DNA of 64,000 nt from positions 186,001 to 250,000 of the forward strand of contig QJPP01000443.1 of the NCBI GenBank assembly GCA_003996215.1, written 5' to 3'. Under the pieces are notes generated by a model. It had not been told where the DNA came from. It did not search any database and saw only the letters and a program-made list of their open reading frames with translations. The stretch is from Jaltomata sinuosa. Lineage: Eukaryota > Streptophyta > Magnoliopsida > Solanales > Solanaceae. A program made the translations under genes and the position numbers. Below, in pieces: positions 33,590 to 44,802 of the stretch; the stretch's first letter is position 1; each line of letters starts with the position of its first letter.

Positions 33590-33842
33590 ACTCCCTTCGT
33601 TTTAATTTGTTTGTTTGATTTTAACTTGCCACAAAATTTAAAAAAATAAAAAATATATTTGAATCTTATGGTCTTAAATTAAAGATACATAGAATGTACT
33701 AAAATATTTTTTAATCTTTTGATCTTAAACATATCATGTGAAAAATTAAAATTAAAGAGTTACCCCAAAAGAGGAGATATTTTATTTTTGAAATAGATCA
33801 AAAAAAGAAATATGACAAATAAAATGAAACTGTAAAAGTATA
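33590..33842. mobile_element. Stowaway-like MITE
   Basis: It starts CTCCCTTCGTTTTAATTTG and ends with the inverted form (AAATAAAATGAAACTGTAAAAGTA), with TA at both sides. A longer version is at about 38008-38345 in the Kunitz promoter. Confidence 0.6.
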
Positions 33843-34062
33843 ACTTTCCAATTTATGTGAGATATTATTACTATTATTTCCATCACAAAATAAATTGAGC
33901 ATGTGTGTCATTCTGCATAGTCATGGACTTAAAGCCACCTAAAATGAAATTAGGAAATGGAGGTTTGCTTCTCATCTCTTTGCATTCCCAAAATTTAAGA
34001 GGGAGTTCATAGAAAGAGAAAGGGAATGGAGTGGGTGGGGGAGGAGATTTAAAGAAGGAGAA

Positions 34063-34260
34063 AGAGAGTTGGGGTGGGGGTGGGGGTGGGGGTGGGGTGG
34101 CGGGGGTTGGAGAAGAAGAGGAAAGAGAAAAGGGGTGGGGTGGGATGGGTGGGAAGGAGGTTTAAAGGAGGAGAAAACAGTGGGGTGGCGGGGGTTGGAG
34201 AAGAAGAGGAAAGAGAAAAGGGGTGGGGTGGGGTGGGTGGGGAGGAGGTTTAAAGGAGGA
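34063..34260 (+). repeat. G-rich minisatellite
   Basis: GGGGTGGGGGTGGGGGTGGGG, broken here only by length, is followed by two copies of a ~95-bp unit with GGGGTTGGAGAAGAAGAGGA. It could fold as G-quadruplex DNA. The frames across it are glycine/tryptophan-rich artefacts. Confidence 0.85.
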
Positions 34261-34287
34261 GAAAACAATGGTGGGATTGGGGGTTGG

Positions 34288-36781
34288 TGTCACGACCCAA
34301 CTACCGAGTCGTGCGGGCACCTACTCTAATCTACCTAGATAGGAGAACCCTTACCACCCGAATCAACAGGCAAAGCAGAAAAAAAAATGACCATTAAGTA
34401 AGTCCCTTTTATACATGAGAAATCCTTTCACAACATTTGAAAAATCTTTATACAACAACTTTCGAAAAATAATAACCTTTAGAACTTGTGAAAATTTACT
34501 AACAATATAACACAACCTCCCCAGAACCTAGTCTAAGCCGGTACAAGAGTTTCTATAAGATGAGATTATAACATAAGATGGACACAACTCCCACCATAGA
34601 AGGAAGTAGGAGATCACCGCGATCCTGAACCTGTGAAATATCACTAACCCTGCAACCAGACTATACCCAAAAAGGTATAGATAGAGTAGAATCAGTACAA
34701 ACACACGTACTGGTAAGCATCATCGGCTGACCTGAATTCACTTCTACCATGATATAAAATTCAAGATAAAATGCACAACGTAAATATTTCACCCCTTCCA
34801 ACATCTCTTTTATCAATTCCTCCTTCCGGAATCGACCTTCCTAACATTTCACTGCCAACTCCACCACCCTAATCTTGACCTTGACATCTAGGACTTCCAA
34901 AGTCTCACTCATAACTAGACTTCTCAAGTCATCTTGTCACCTAGACTCCCCAAGTCTCTCTTTAACCTTACCTCAGTCAACTATCTTGACTAAATATCCA
35001 GACTTAATCCGGTCAATTGTCCCACCAAACCATTTTCGGACCTTTTCAGGACCTCTAGGACAACTTTCCAACCTGTTTATATTAACCAGTAACTACACCC
35101 CAGAATCTCAGTATTCCTCCCAATATACCAATCATATAGAATACCACTAACGACCCTTGACACCTTTAAAAAACAACAGAGTTACATCTAAATCCTTTTT
35201 TACATCACGTAATCCGGACCCTCCAAGGATCCTCCATCCACACCTAAGTATTCAACAGACTACCCCGGTTACACCATGAACCACCCTTAGCTTATTAACT
35301 ATAACAATTTCTAACCACCATTAGTACACTTAATGACAATAATGTGTGATCTTATAACCTCTTTTACATAGTCCAGACCCACCCGGATTCCCCCAACGCA
35401 TCTAGGTGTTAAATGGCAAATCTGATCTACACCAAGACCAACTAATAATCAACACAATAATCTGGTCTACACCAAGACCAAAAGTAATATCCTAATTTAT
35501 AAACACAGTCCAGTCCACTCATAGAACCAAATTAATTACACACTGCAATAAGAAAATTCGTATCAGGCGTAGTACCCGAGCCAGCCGTTAGTATATTTCG
35601 TACCAGGCGTGGTACTCGAGCCAACCGTTAGTATTCTCTATACCAGGCGTGGTACTCGAGCCAATCGAATGTCACACAGAAATTCACAGTCACAAACAAT
35701 GAACAAACAACACTTGTAAGGCAACAAGAAAATATACCAGGTTCATTTCACAAGATCGATCACCGGACTCTTTGACATTCCTACTCATTCCTTAAGCATT
35801 CAACACATACAATATTTAGACCAAAGTATACAGACATACAGTGCAAACAAGAAGCAATAACCATCCCCTACCCAATTTCGGGTACACTATGAACCATTAA
35901 ATCCCGTCCGGAGACTAACCCCGAATCACCCTTTTAAACATGTCATTAGATACCTTTATTCCTGACCCTCTTCCTAGGACTAAATACCACCCGGAAAAAA
36001 CCTTTACCAGCCTTAGAACACAGTCAACTAATATCCTAATTATACCAATTAGTTTCGAAACTTCCGTTCCTTACACATTGTTAATTACTAAACCCCTTCC
36101 GGTTTTTCGAACCTCCCGATATTTTAGTTTCCGTATTTTTATTAGCAAAATCACATAATTAAGCAATGCCTAGAATATCACAACACCCTTCCCCATTCTA
36201 TCATTTCCAAACTAATCCAACAATTAACAACTTCCTCCAGACTCCGTGCTCGAAGGCCTAACTATGGATTCTCCCTTTCTTTCTATACAATAAAAAGGAA
36301 ATAAAACAGTCAATCTACTCTTGGAAGAAACCTAGCCTACCTGGACGCCAAGCAGCTGCAAGGATGCGTTTTCGACTTCGTGAAGGTGTTTTTAGCTGAA
36401 CGATGATTCTGGAATCTATTTTTTTCCGCGTCCCTTCAGCTATAGTCTTTCCTCCCCATGGTTCTCAAGTCCTGGAGCAGCATAGGAGGGTTTTTGGAGA
36501 AACCCTCGTATGTTTCTCAACTGAGGAGGAGAAATCTTTTAATAAAACTCGTTTTGAGGCTACTGCCTCCCGTCATTCCGCTATAGCGGATGGCCTTCCG
36601 CCATAGCGGTTCCGCTATAGCGGATAAAATACCGCTATAGCGGAGTGACGTCAGCCCGGATGATTTTTAAAAATCTGAAATTTTTCGTCACGTCACCCCA
36701 CTTAATACCAAAAATATTGATTTGTTTTCGAAATTTCATGATGTCGTTGTTCCTGAAATAATGACGGATCCGGTTGTTACA
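34288..36781 (-). repeat. solo Ty3 LTR
   Basis: A 2494-bp LTR with TGTCACGACCC at one end and GGTTGTTACA at the other. The flanking 5-mers GTTGG and ATTGG match at four of five bases. No primer site or interior adjoins it, so it is most likely the product of LTR-LTR recombination. It contains a palindrome cluster at 36577-36644 and a tandem GGCGTGGTACTCGAGCC repeat at 35560-35665. Confidence 0.8.
36577..36644. repeat. cluster of TCCGCTATAGCGGA palindromes
   Basis: Four copies in 68 bp; two match the 14-bp palindrome exactly and two have one or two changes. Related but decayed clusters lie in the LTRs at 52249-52405 and 60110-60260. Confidence 0.9.
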
Positions 36782-37382
36782 ATTGGGGAAGAAGACTGTC
36801 GAAGAAGACAGGGGTGGGGTGGGGGATTTAATCCTTTTTTTTATTATTATATATTATACATATATTAGTGGGTTATTTTTTAAAAAGAATAATTTTTGAC
36901 ATGGCTCTGGCGTGGTAAAGACGTGGTATTGATTTGACAGTGACATGACGCGTGTATAATCCACTCTTCATTGCGAGACTGAGATTATATTTTAAGGGTT
37001 AAAAATAATTCATTTTAAAATTGTTAAGGAAGGTATATAATTATTAATTAAATTTAAATATTAAAATAAATTATCGAGCAAAATCTAAGGATTTTTTTTT
37101 ATGTATTTTCTCATTAATATTTACCCCTCCCCCGGTACATCATGGAAGGCACGAATCACTCATACATGTGGTCGACTGTGTAGTAAACTAAACCTTCGTC
37201 ATTATTAAGAAGTAGGTGAATAATAAATTTCATATAGTCAAGTCCAGACAAGATGTTATACCAGTGACAGAGCTACAGTGCTATCTACGGACTAGATCTA
37301 GCCTGTTATATCAGTGTTTTTTTATAATTAATTATTTTTTAATTATAAAAGGTTACATTTTTTTTTAAATGGACAAACACTT
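36782..37382. other. non-coding spacer
   Basis: The continuation of the G-rich sequence ends near 36830; after that it is AT-rich and I see nothing recognisable. Confidence 0.4.
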
Positions 37383-37938
37383 TTAAGGGAAAAGAGTAAT
37401 AACACATCTGATTCATAATTCTTTTTTTCTTGTTTTCATTTTATTTTTATTTAATTTAATAATGCAACACCTTTTTAAGATTATTACCAAATTTAATTGC
37501 TAAGCATAAGTAGCTGGTGTAACTAATAGTCTAATATCTTGCATTGAATTATACTTCATTATCTAATTAACTTACTTTTTCTATATTTCAAAATTCAATA
37601 TAATTATCAATATCATTTATAGTAATTTCCTTAATATTTTTTAAATGTGAGATTCGCTGTTCTTTATGTATGATACTTCTATATCAAACCTTTATTTGTA
37701 ATTTTTTTTACTATAGTTTAACTTTTCTTTCACTGTGATATTAGTTTTTTTAACTTTTCTTTCACTGTGATATTAGTTTTTTGTTCTTTTTAAGTCAGAA
37801 GTATGTGATATTAGTCAGGTTTGCCATTAACGAAATAAACAATTAATCTTCTTGATCAGACAAAATAATATATGTTGTGGGTAGGTTAATAGAACTTAAA
37901 AGATTTCGAAAAAATTGACCACGTCAAACATTCATATT

Positions 37939-37974
<36 letters not shown>

Positions 37975-38835
37975 CTTTTCCAATATGCCTTCACTTATTA
38001 GTATCCTTCCATTTCAATTTATTTGTCTGAGTTTGATTTAACATGAAATTTAAGAAAATAAAAAGACTTTTGAATCTTGTGGTCTTAAACTAAATATACG
38101 TCGAATGTACCAAAATATCATTTAGTCTTATGGTTTAAAGTTGAAATTAAAGAGTTACCAAAAAAAATAAAAATTATTTATGTTAGATTCCGTAGTCTTA
38201 AGCATATCATAGGTTTCCATAAGTCTTTTTATTTATTTTAGATTTCATGTTCAATCAATCATCGCCAAATAAAGAAGAGATATTTTATTTTTGAAATAGA
38301 CTAAAAAGAGAAATATGACAAACAAAATGAAACTGAAATAGTATGACTCTCCAGTTTATGTGAGATATTATTACTATTATTTATTTGTTCTAAAAGAATT
38401 TTGTTTTAATTCTTAATAAGATGATTTACAGTCTAATGGTAAATGTCACTGGCTTGTTCTAGATCATAGATTTCCAAAAGTGTTTTTATGTTATAAAATA
38501 AAGACAATATATTAAATGATAATAGCAAGAATAGAAGAAAAAGAAAATATATAAGTAATGTAGTAGTTTTTCTTTCAATATTAGTGTATTTCATATTACA
38601 AGAAGGGGGTATATATAGGCCTTAAAACTTGTAGAAGTAAGTTTTTTATAGTGTGTCGGCCTCATTTATTTGGGCATAAGAGTTAGGTAATATGAATGGC
38701 CACACATTTTATTTATTTTAGATTTCGTGCCCAATCAATTATCACCACTTAAATTGAGCATGTGTGTCATTCTGCAGAGTCATGGATGTATAAATTGGAG
38801 CTCAACATAGACCATCAAATAGTAGAGGTTTGCAA
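37383..38835 (+). promoter_or_regulatory. upstream region of the Kunitz gene
   Basis: A long AT-rich promoter region duplicated at 32911-33975. It contains a (TA)n run near 37943-37970 and a Stowaway-like insertion near 38008-38345. Its downstream end has TATA and leader sequence next to an intact gene. Confidence 0.6.
38789..38795 (+). promoter_or_regulatory. TATA box of the Kunitz gene
   Basis: TATAAAT lies 49 bp before the ATG at 38838, which would place the transcript start near 38820 with a short leader. Confidence 0.75.
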
Positions 38836-38837
38836 TT

Positions 38838-39585
38838 ATGAAGAGCCTTGTTCTATTTCTCTCAATTGCATTGTTTCTTCCCTTAGCTTTATCATCAACT
38901 TTTTCCTCGGATCTCCTCCTTCCCTCTCAACTTTCCAGTAGTAGTAACTCATCACCTTCAGTAGTTGACATTGATGGCAATCCACTCAAAGCAGGTGTCA
39001 AATACTTTGTGATACCATCTTTCTTTGGCACGGGAGGTGGTCTTATTTTGTCTAGAGTTGTTGACAAAAATGTGAGAAATTGTCCACAGGACATTATCCA
39101 AGACCCTAAGGAAGTTAACCGTGGACGTCCTGTCCAATTCTTTCCTGCATACCCTGATAAAACTGGTGAACTCATTCTCACTAACAACCCCATAAATGTC
39201 AAGTTCTATTCCCCCAGTGAGACATCACGTTGTGCCAATTTTACAGTGTGGAAGATGGACAAGAAGTATAAATATGTGGTAGGTCGAGGGACCCTAGGGG
39301 CTTTGAACAAAATAAGGAACTGGTTCAGGATTCTGCCATATGGACAACACTACAGGTATATATGTAGAACCGGATTCAACGAAGGGAGTATTACTTTTAT
39401 TAAACTCATTCCCGAAATGTATTTGTCTGTGCAGGTTTGTCTACTGTCCTACGCTGTGTATTCCTTGCAAGATTAGGTGCTTTGACTTGTTCATGTCTGA
39501 TGAGGAGCAGGATATTCGCATTAGACGTTTGGCTGCCTCTGGCAATGAATTGCCATTTTCTTTTTCTTTCGAGAAGGTAGATTGA
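38838..39585 (+). CDS. Kunitz-type protease inhibitor, two exons
   Basis: Exons 38838-39355 and 39435-39585 give 222 residues. Residues 1-20 form a signal peptide (hydrophobic, ending ALSS). Residues 42-58 fit the soybean-trypsin-inhibitor signature: V42, D44, D46-G47-N48, L50, Y56 and V58. Cys at 82 and 132 are placed for the first disulfide, and Cys 177, 181, 184 and 188 form a Cys-rich region typical of Solanaceae inhibitors. The C-terminus is FSFSFEKVD. Such proteins block serine, cysteine or aspartic proteases and act in vacuole or apoplast, often in defence; the target here is not predictable. Without splicing, the frame would end early at 39476 with an unrelated tail. The length and Cys pattern of the spliced form are as expected. 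It has a TATA box, and a promoter-only duplicate lies 5 kb upstream. Confidence 0.88.
39356..39434 (+). other. apparent 79-nt intron in the Kunitz gene
   Basis: TACAG|GTATATATG to CTGTGCAG|GTTTGTC. Removing it joins GQHYR to FVYCPTLCIPCKIRC, the expected Kunitz continuation. Its length is not a multiple of three, and both junctions carry an AG-GT duplicate. Confidence 0.75.
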
Positions 39586-39865
39586 CATGCTCAAATGTCC
39601 ACCAGCCAACGTGTATTGCTCTTATTATTGTACTAGCTACTAGTTAAGAAACCTATGTATGTGTTGATCATGACTAATAAGAGTCATTAAATAAGAAAGT
39701 CAAATATAATTTTTGATATGTTTCCTTTTAAAAATAAAAATAAAAAAGAGCAGATCTAGCTAGTACTTCTACTAAAAGAGGGAGATTTTAATTTTTTTCC
39801 AGCTAGTGAGTAAGATTATGGAAATTTGACAAACAAATGAAGTAAAAAAAAAATTAAGGAGGTTC
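39586..39865. other. 3' flank of the Kunitz gene
   Basis: AT-rich probable 3' untranslated sequence with AATAAG and AATAAAAA signals near 39690-39745; nothing else seen. Confidence 0.4.
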
Positions 39866-40945
39866 ATCAATGAGTGCTATTTAATAGAATAAATTATAAT
39901 TATCGTTTAAGTTAATCAGTAAGTGTATATGTAAATATTTTTTACATTGTTAATAGTCAAAATTTAAATTATTACGGTATGTACGTTCATTTTTATTTTT
40001 TTTGTGTTTGTGATGATAGTCAAATCAAAAAATTTACTTTGAGTTTCGGATCTCAATATCCGACAATCCACCACTTTATTCTTTTTTCTCTTCTTTTTGA
40101 AATTTTTTAAATGATTTTTTTTTTTTTTGTCTTTAAGTGATTAATTTATTGTTTAAAAAGCAATTTCTTTTTGTTAGTATATAACTAAATTTATGGGTCT
40201 CTCAATATGATTTTGCCTTAAGCCACGAGATACATTGAGTCGCTCCTGAGCTAATACATTTTCCTTTCAAAAGAATGATTTGTTTTATTTATGTGATTAT
40301 TTATTCTATTGAATTTTAATATCGAGTTGGTTGGGGGACATAATTGGCACAAGTTTGGAGCTAAAATGACCGTTTTTTAAGGTAAAACGCCAAATGGAAC
40401 ACATGAGTTTGAAAAAAAAAAAAAAAGGGACAAAACACTCATAGTTGAGCGACTCGCCCTTTTTTTAAACGGCCGTTTGACCATTTATTTTTTTAATTTT
40501 TTTTTAACTATTTGTCACTGTGCTTGACGCGACTCACTAATCTCTGTGTTTCGCACAATACAGTGATCACAGACTGACGGGATAAGTTACTTGATATGGT
40601 CAATTCTCTTCATTAATTTTTGCCAGCTAATATATAGTTGGATCACTCATAAATCCTATAACAAGTAAGCAAGAAGAACCAGCAATTTAAACAAGTAGAA
40701 ATGTCAACATCCACTATAAATTAGAAATAAAGGCAAAGAAAACCACAAAACAAGAATGAGAGAAAGATACAATACTCAAAAAATTCCAAACTTGAGGCGC
40801 AAACATACTTATCAAGAATCTATCTATTGAAAAAAATAAATCAAGAATCTACCCTTTCTCATTCTCAGATCTCAAAGAAACCAAAAAAGAAGAAAGAAAA
40901 TAAAACAAAAGAAGCAAATAAATTAAATGAAAAAGTGAAACTTAC

Positions 40946-41039
40946 TAGAAGTAAAATCAGCTACACAAATATCTTCAAGCATATCTGGATCTCTAGCAGA
41001 AGCTTTATCTTAGCTAATGGTTAAGATAGCCATAGCCAT
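40946..41039 (-). pseudogene. germin-like protein exon 1 relic (copy B)
   Basis: A minus-strand frame MAMAILTIS, a TAA stop, then DPDMLEDICVADFTS, followed by an intact-looking donor TCTA|GTAAGT. This is the same relic as 11788-11879 but with the donor kept and with Gln to Glu and Val to Ile changes. The cupin-domain exon is absent here too. Confidence 0.75.
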
Positions 41040-42509
41040 AATCACAATCAATTTTCCAAACGCAAATATGGTTGAATTAAGAAGAAAAGTATTAGCAAAA
41101 ATAATTCTTTTTTTTTTGGATAATCAATAAAGAGACAAAAATAGAGGAATTTGTATAAGAGAATAACTTTGAATTAGTACTAGTGAGTCAGCTATCACTG
41201 TGTCGTGTACAAGTGAGTGGTGTGTGTTATCAGTTTGAGTGATGACTGGTTTGAGTATTTTCCGGTAAGATAATTTGAAAGAGAAGAAAGAATTGGCCAA
41301 TTGGGTGGAGTGATTATTATATTTGTGTGTTTAGGAAAAGGATTAATTTAGTTAAGCGGGTTTGAGTCCGGTTAAATGGGTGGGAACAAGTAATTTAATG
41401 AAAATCGGATATTTTAGGTGCATTTGGGGGATTTCATCCAATTGAGGGATAATTTTGATAAGTTTCATAGCGGCAGAGGTATAATTGGCCTGATAGTTTA
41501 ACGAGAGAAAGTTAACTAATAAACAAAAATGAAGAGGTAATTTTTAACCCTTTTCTCTAGATTATTTCTAATTAAAAAAATAATATGTATTTTAAACAAA
41601 TTAAAAATAAAAATGTACATATGAAATACATATTTTAAGTTGAAAGCCCGTGGTTTACAAAATAATGGTGTACATTTGGGAATCATGCACAACATACGGA
41701 AGATCTCTTACCGCGCAGATGAGCACAAAAACTCTAACGGATCCTTTTGCTCACAAAAACGTTGTTGATTGAGAGTAAAATTTGAGAATTATAATACAAA
41801 ATAATATATTCAGTATAATTTCATAAATAAGATTTGAAAATGTAATGCGTACATAGATCCTATCATTACCTTATCAGATAGAAAGGATATGAGGATTATA
41901 ATATGAAAATTATATAAAAAAAATATTATTTTATTTTTGCCTGCTTCAATTTTTGTGTTATATGAAATATCCTTTTGGATTATCCATTAATTTGAGAGTT
42001 GGTTTATTAAATGGTCAGTCAATTAATTATTGTTATTTTAAAAAGTTATTTTTTTTAAAAAAAATTAAAAGAAAGAAGATTAAAGCGATTTGAGTGTTAT
42101 TTGGTGCTTAAGGGGTTTGAAGGAGAGGGGAGACCGGGTGGTCTTTGTTGGCGTAAGGGGGGATTCGGGTGAAAAAAAGGGGATTGAAGAAAAGGTTGAG
42201 AGAGAAACAATAAAAGAAAAAAAAAAGAAAAAAAAAAGAAAAAGAAAAGAGAAGAAAAAATGAGACCCCACCAATTAATTAAGAGCTTACTTGAATATTC
42301 GATATGTAATCACGATTTAAAATTAGATTAATTTGAAATTGGAGTTTTGTTTGGATATGTAACTTAAATGTTTTAGGTTATATTTTTTCATAAACACGAA
42401 AATCCCACAAGTTATGAGAACTATCAAAATTTTCACAATTCTTATACAATCTTACCTTATGAGCAAACCATAGTTCATAAACAAGATGTTGAAATATCTT
42501 AAGGTGCCC
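41040..42509. other. AT-rich non-coding part of copy B
   Basis: Matches 11880-13315. No gene seen. The minus frame at 42080-42274 is a K/F-rich homopolymer artefact. Confidence 0.5.
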
Positions 42510-42514
42510 ATCAC

Positions 42515-44594
42515 TCTAACACCTCGGAAATCAAATCAACTATCTAAGTTAAAATCTCAGAAAAATCTCAAGTTTCCAGAGACGACGAGTCAGTCGACGG
42601 TTCGTGGTTTGAAACCACGGTCCGTCCTGTGCACTCGTTGTCCAAGTTCCAAAAGACCTCTTAAACTGTCCCAGAAATGACGAGTCAAGGGACGGTCCAT
42701 CCTTCTGGACGACGGGCCGTCATCCCAGTCGTAATCCCTGAAAGTTCAGAAAGTCCATATCCCTCAAGGCAAACCACGAGTCGACCGAACGGTCCGTCGT
42801 TTGGAAGTACAGACCGTGGTGTGACTCGTGGAATGCAATTCCAGTAGCTCCAATAAGTATCAGTGGGAAACCACAGACCATATTGACGGTCCGTCCTTTG
42901 GGATGATGGAGTATAGACCAACTCGTGGTCCCTGAAGATTAATTTTTCCAGCTTTTTCTTAAGTATGTTCCAGGGGTATTTTAGTCATTACCCACCCTTT
43001 TAACTCCTAAATGATGTCATTTTGGCTACTTCTAGAAGGGTTTTCACCTTTATTAGCCTAAGTCCTTTCCCATTACCTCATTCATCTCCCAAAAAGGGAA
43101 AGGACTCTCTCAAGCTCAAGGTCTCAAGCTCCAAGTCCAAGTCTCCTAAGTCTTTTCAATTCAAGTGGATTAGCTCCAACCAAGGTATGTGGGTATCAAC
43201 AATGGGTTCTTCTCACTATTGTACCCAAAACCCCAAATTCTTATTTTGAATTATGAGCTTGTGAAAATTAGGGTTTTGATCTAAATTGGGGAAAACTTAT
43301 GAAATCAGTTCCTATGCTTAAATTCATGGTTTCTCGTTACCTATTTACGATTTGATCATGATTTCTCTATTAGATTCAAAGGCCCAAGCATCAAAGTTGA
43401 TTTCTAGCATGATTCCATTGAATTGCATGTTTTCAAGTGAAATTGGGCATGATTAGATATCATGGCTTTATGAATTTATGAACAATTCCTCAAGTACGAA
43501 TTTAGAAAGAAAAGCATGTTTTGGACTATGGCTATGTTAAGCTTCATGAACTTATGATATGAGAATTTGCATGATGCCCGATGTGTTTTCATGCTTTTCG
43601 AACAAGATTTGGCATGAGATTGTGCCACTAAGAAATTATGAGTTATATGTGCATGTTTTGGGAGTAGTATTTAACACCGAGCGATGAGGGTTCGATTACC
43701 CAAGTCCAGAAACTATGTTGCCAGCGTAGGTTATGAAATGAAGTGCCCTATGGGCTTATGAGAGTGGATCCACATCTGGATAATGGTGTCCTGTGTCTTA
43801 GCGGGCATTAGAGCAGCTTTGCCAACTAGGGTTATATAGTTGGGGATGGTGACTCGTTCCTTGGCAAGGTTCAAGTCAGCTTTGCTAACTAGGATTATAT
43901 AGTTAGATTCCATGTAGCTCACATGGTCTATTGTCGGTTATAAGAAACTCCCATATGAATGATTTCAAGTTTTCTAAGCTTTACGATATCTTATTTTGAA
44001 GTTTTGACTACGAACTCATGCTTATTACTCAAACTATGATACTTACTTATGACTTCTTCGATTATGCATGAACTCAGTTTTCAATTACGTTTTAAGCATG
44101 CTTTTATATTATTTAAGCATGCTTTTATATTATTTACGCATATCTTGCATACTCGGTACATCCTATAGTACTGACGCATATCTTGCACTGCATCCTTTGA
44201 TGATGCATATTCAGGTGTACCTCCTCAGACTCGTGGCTAGAGTTTCCCGGTCACTCCCAGACAGTTGTTGGTGAGTCCTCTTAGGTCGAGGACTAGTTAT
44301 ATTTTTAGCTTATGTTAGTTTTTCATTTCGTACTTCGAGTTAGCTAGGGTCTTGTCCTAGCAACTCTCTTTAGCTCATGAGTAGAGGCTTTTCAGACTTA
44401 GACAGTATTCGAGTTTCCTTATGGATCTGGTATTTCTATTTGATTTGATTATCCATCTATGTTATTCTGACTTTATCTATTATGCTTCCGCTTATCTTTG
44501 TTATGCTTGAGAATACTATGACCAAGGGTTAGCTTGGGGCACTTGTGGTCCCAAGTCCCGTGTTACGTCTAGGGGGTAACTTCGGGGCATGACA
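42515..44594 (+). repeat. 5' LTR of element 5
   Basis: 2080 bp; the first bases are TCTAACACC where the partner has TGTAACACC. It ends TGACA. It contains repeated ACGGTCCGTC-type palindromes near 42590-42910. The frames inside (for example 42685-42921) are not coding. Confidence 0.93.
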
Positions 44595-44598
44595 AACT

Positions 44599-44610
44599 TG
44601 GTATTAGAGC
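44599..44610 (+). other. primer binding site of element 5 (tRNA-Met)
   Basis: TGGTATTAGAGC, four nt after the LTR; one change from the usual TGGTATCAGAGC. Confidence 0.85.
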
Positions 44611-44802
44611 CTCAGGTTCAAGAGTCCTAGGATATTTGAAAGCCGCATCGAGTAGAGTCTTTTTTATGTGTGTGAAGCGCGCCACACATATGAGAGGAAA
44701 ACTATGAGATGTCTTAGAAAACTTCAATTCTTTCATGATCATGTCATGCGATAGAGCTTAACTCTTATGTTCCTCTAATCCTCATCTTGTACATTTCAGA
44801 TT

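Larger units (their letters stand above)
32911..33975 (+). repeat. promoter-only duplicate of the Kunitz locus
   Basis: This is collinear with 37383-38835: the AAAAGAGTAA start, the GCAACACCTTTTTAAGATTATTA stretch region, the Stowaway-like unit, the TGTGTGTCATTCTGCA segment, and finally GAGGTTTGC just before the ATG position. The TATA box is changed (GGACTTAAAG) and no Kunitz coding sequence follows, so the gene body is gone. Confidence 0.85.
39866..42514. repeat. segmental duplication, copy B (left part)
   Basis: Collinear with 10695-13320. It starts inside the hAT-like MITE, whose first ~60 bp are missing, and runs to the chromovirus insertion site ATCAC (42510-42514). The rest continues at 51656. 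Confidence 0.9.

Noticed and set aside
34069..34329. Gly/Trp-rich plus frame and Pro/His-rich minus frame
   Set aside because: Translations of the G-rich minisatellite.
39340..39585. Second in-frame start giving a separate small protein in the Kunitz gene
   Set aside because: Its C-terminal half is the Kunitz C-terminus; splicing at 39355/39435 joins it to the main frame, so no separate gene is needed.
11667..41024. Lysine-rich plus-strand frames at 11667-11864 and 40827-41024 with a shared C-terminus
   Set aside because: They are antisense to the germin-like exon relic, and their shared part is explained by it.
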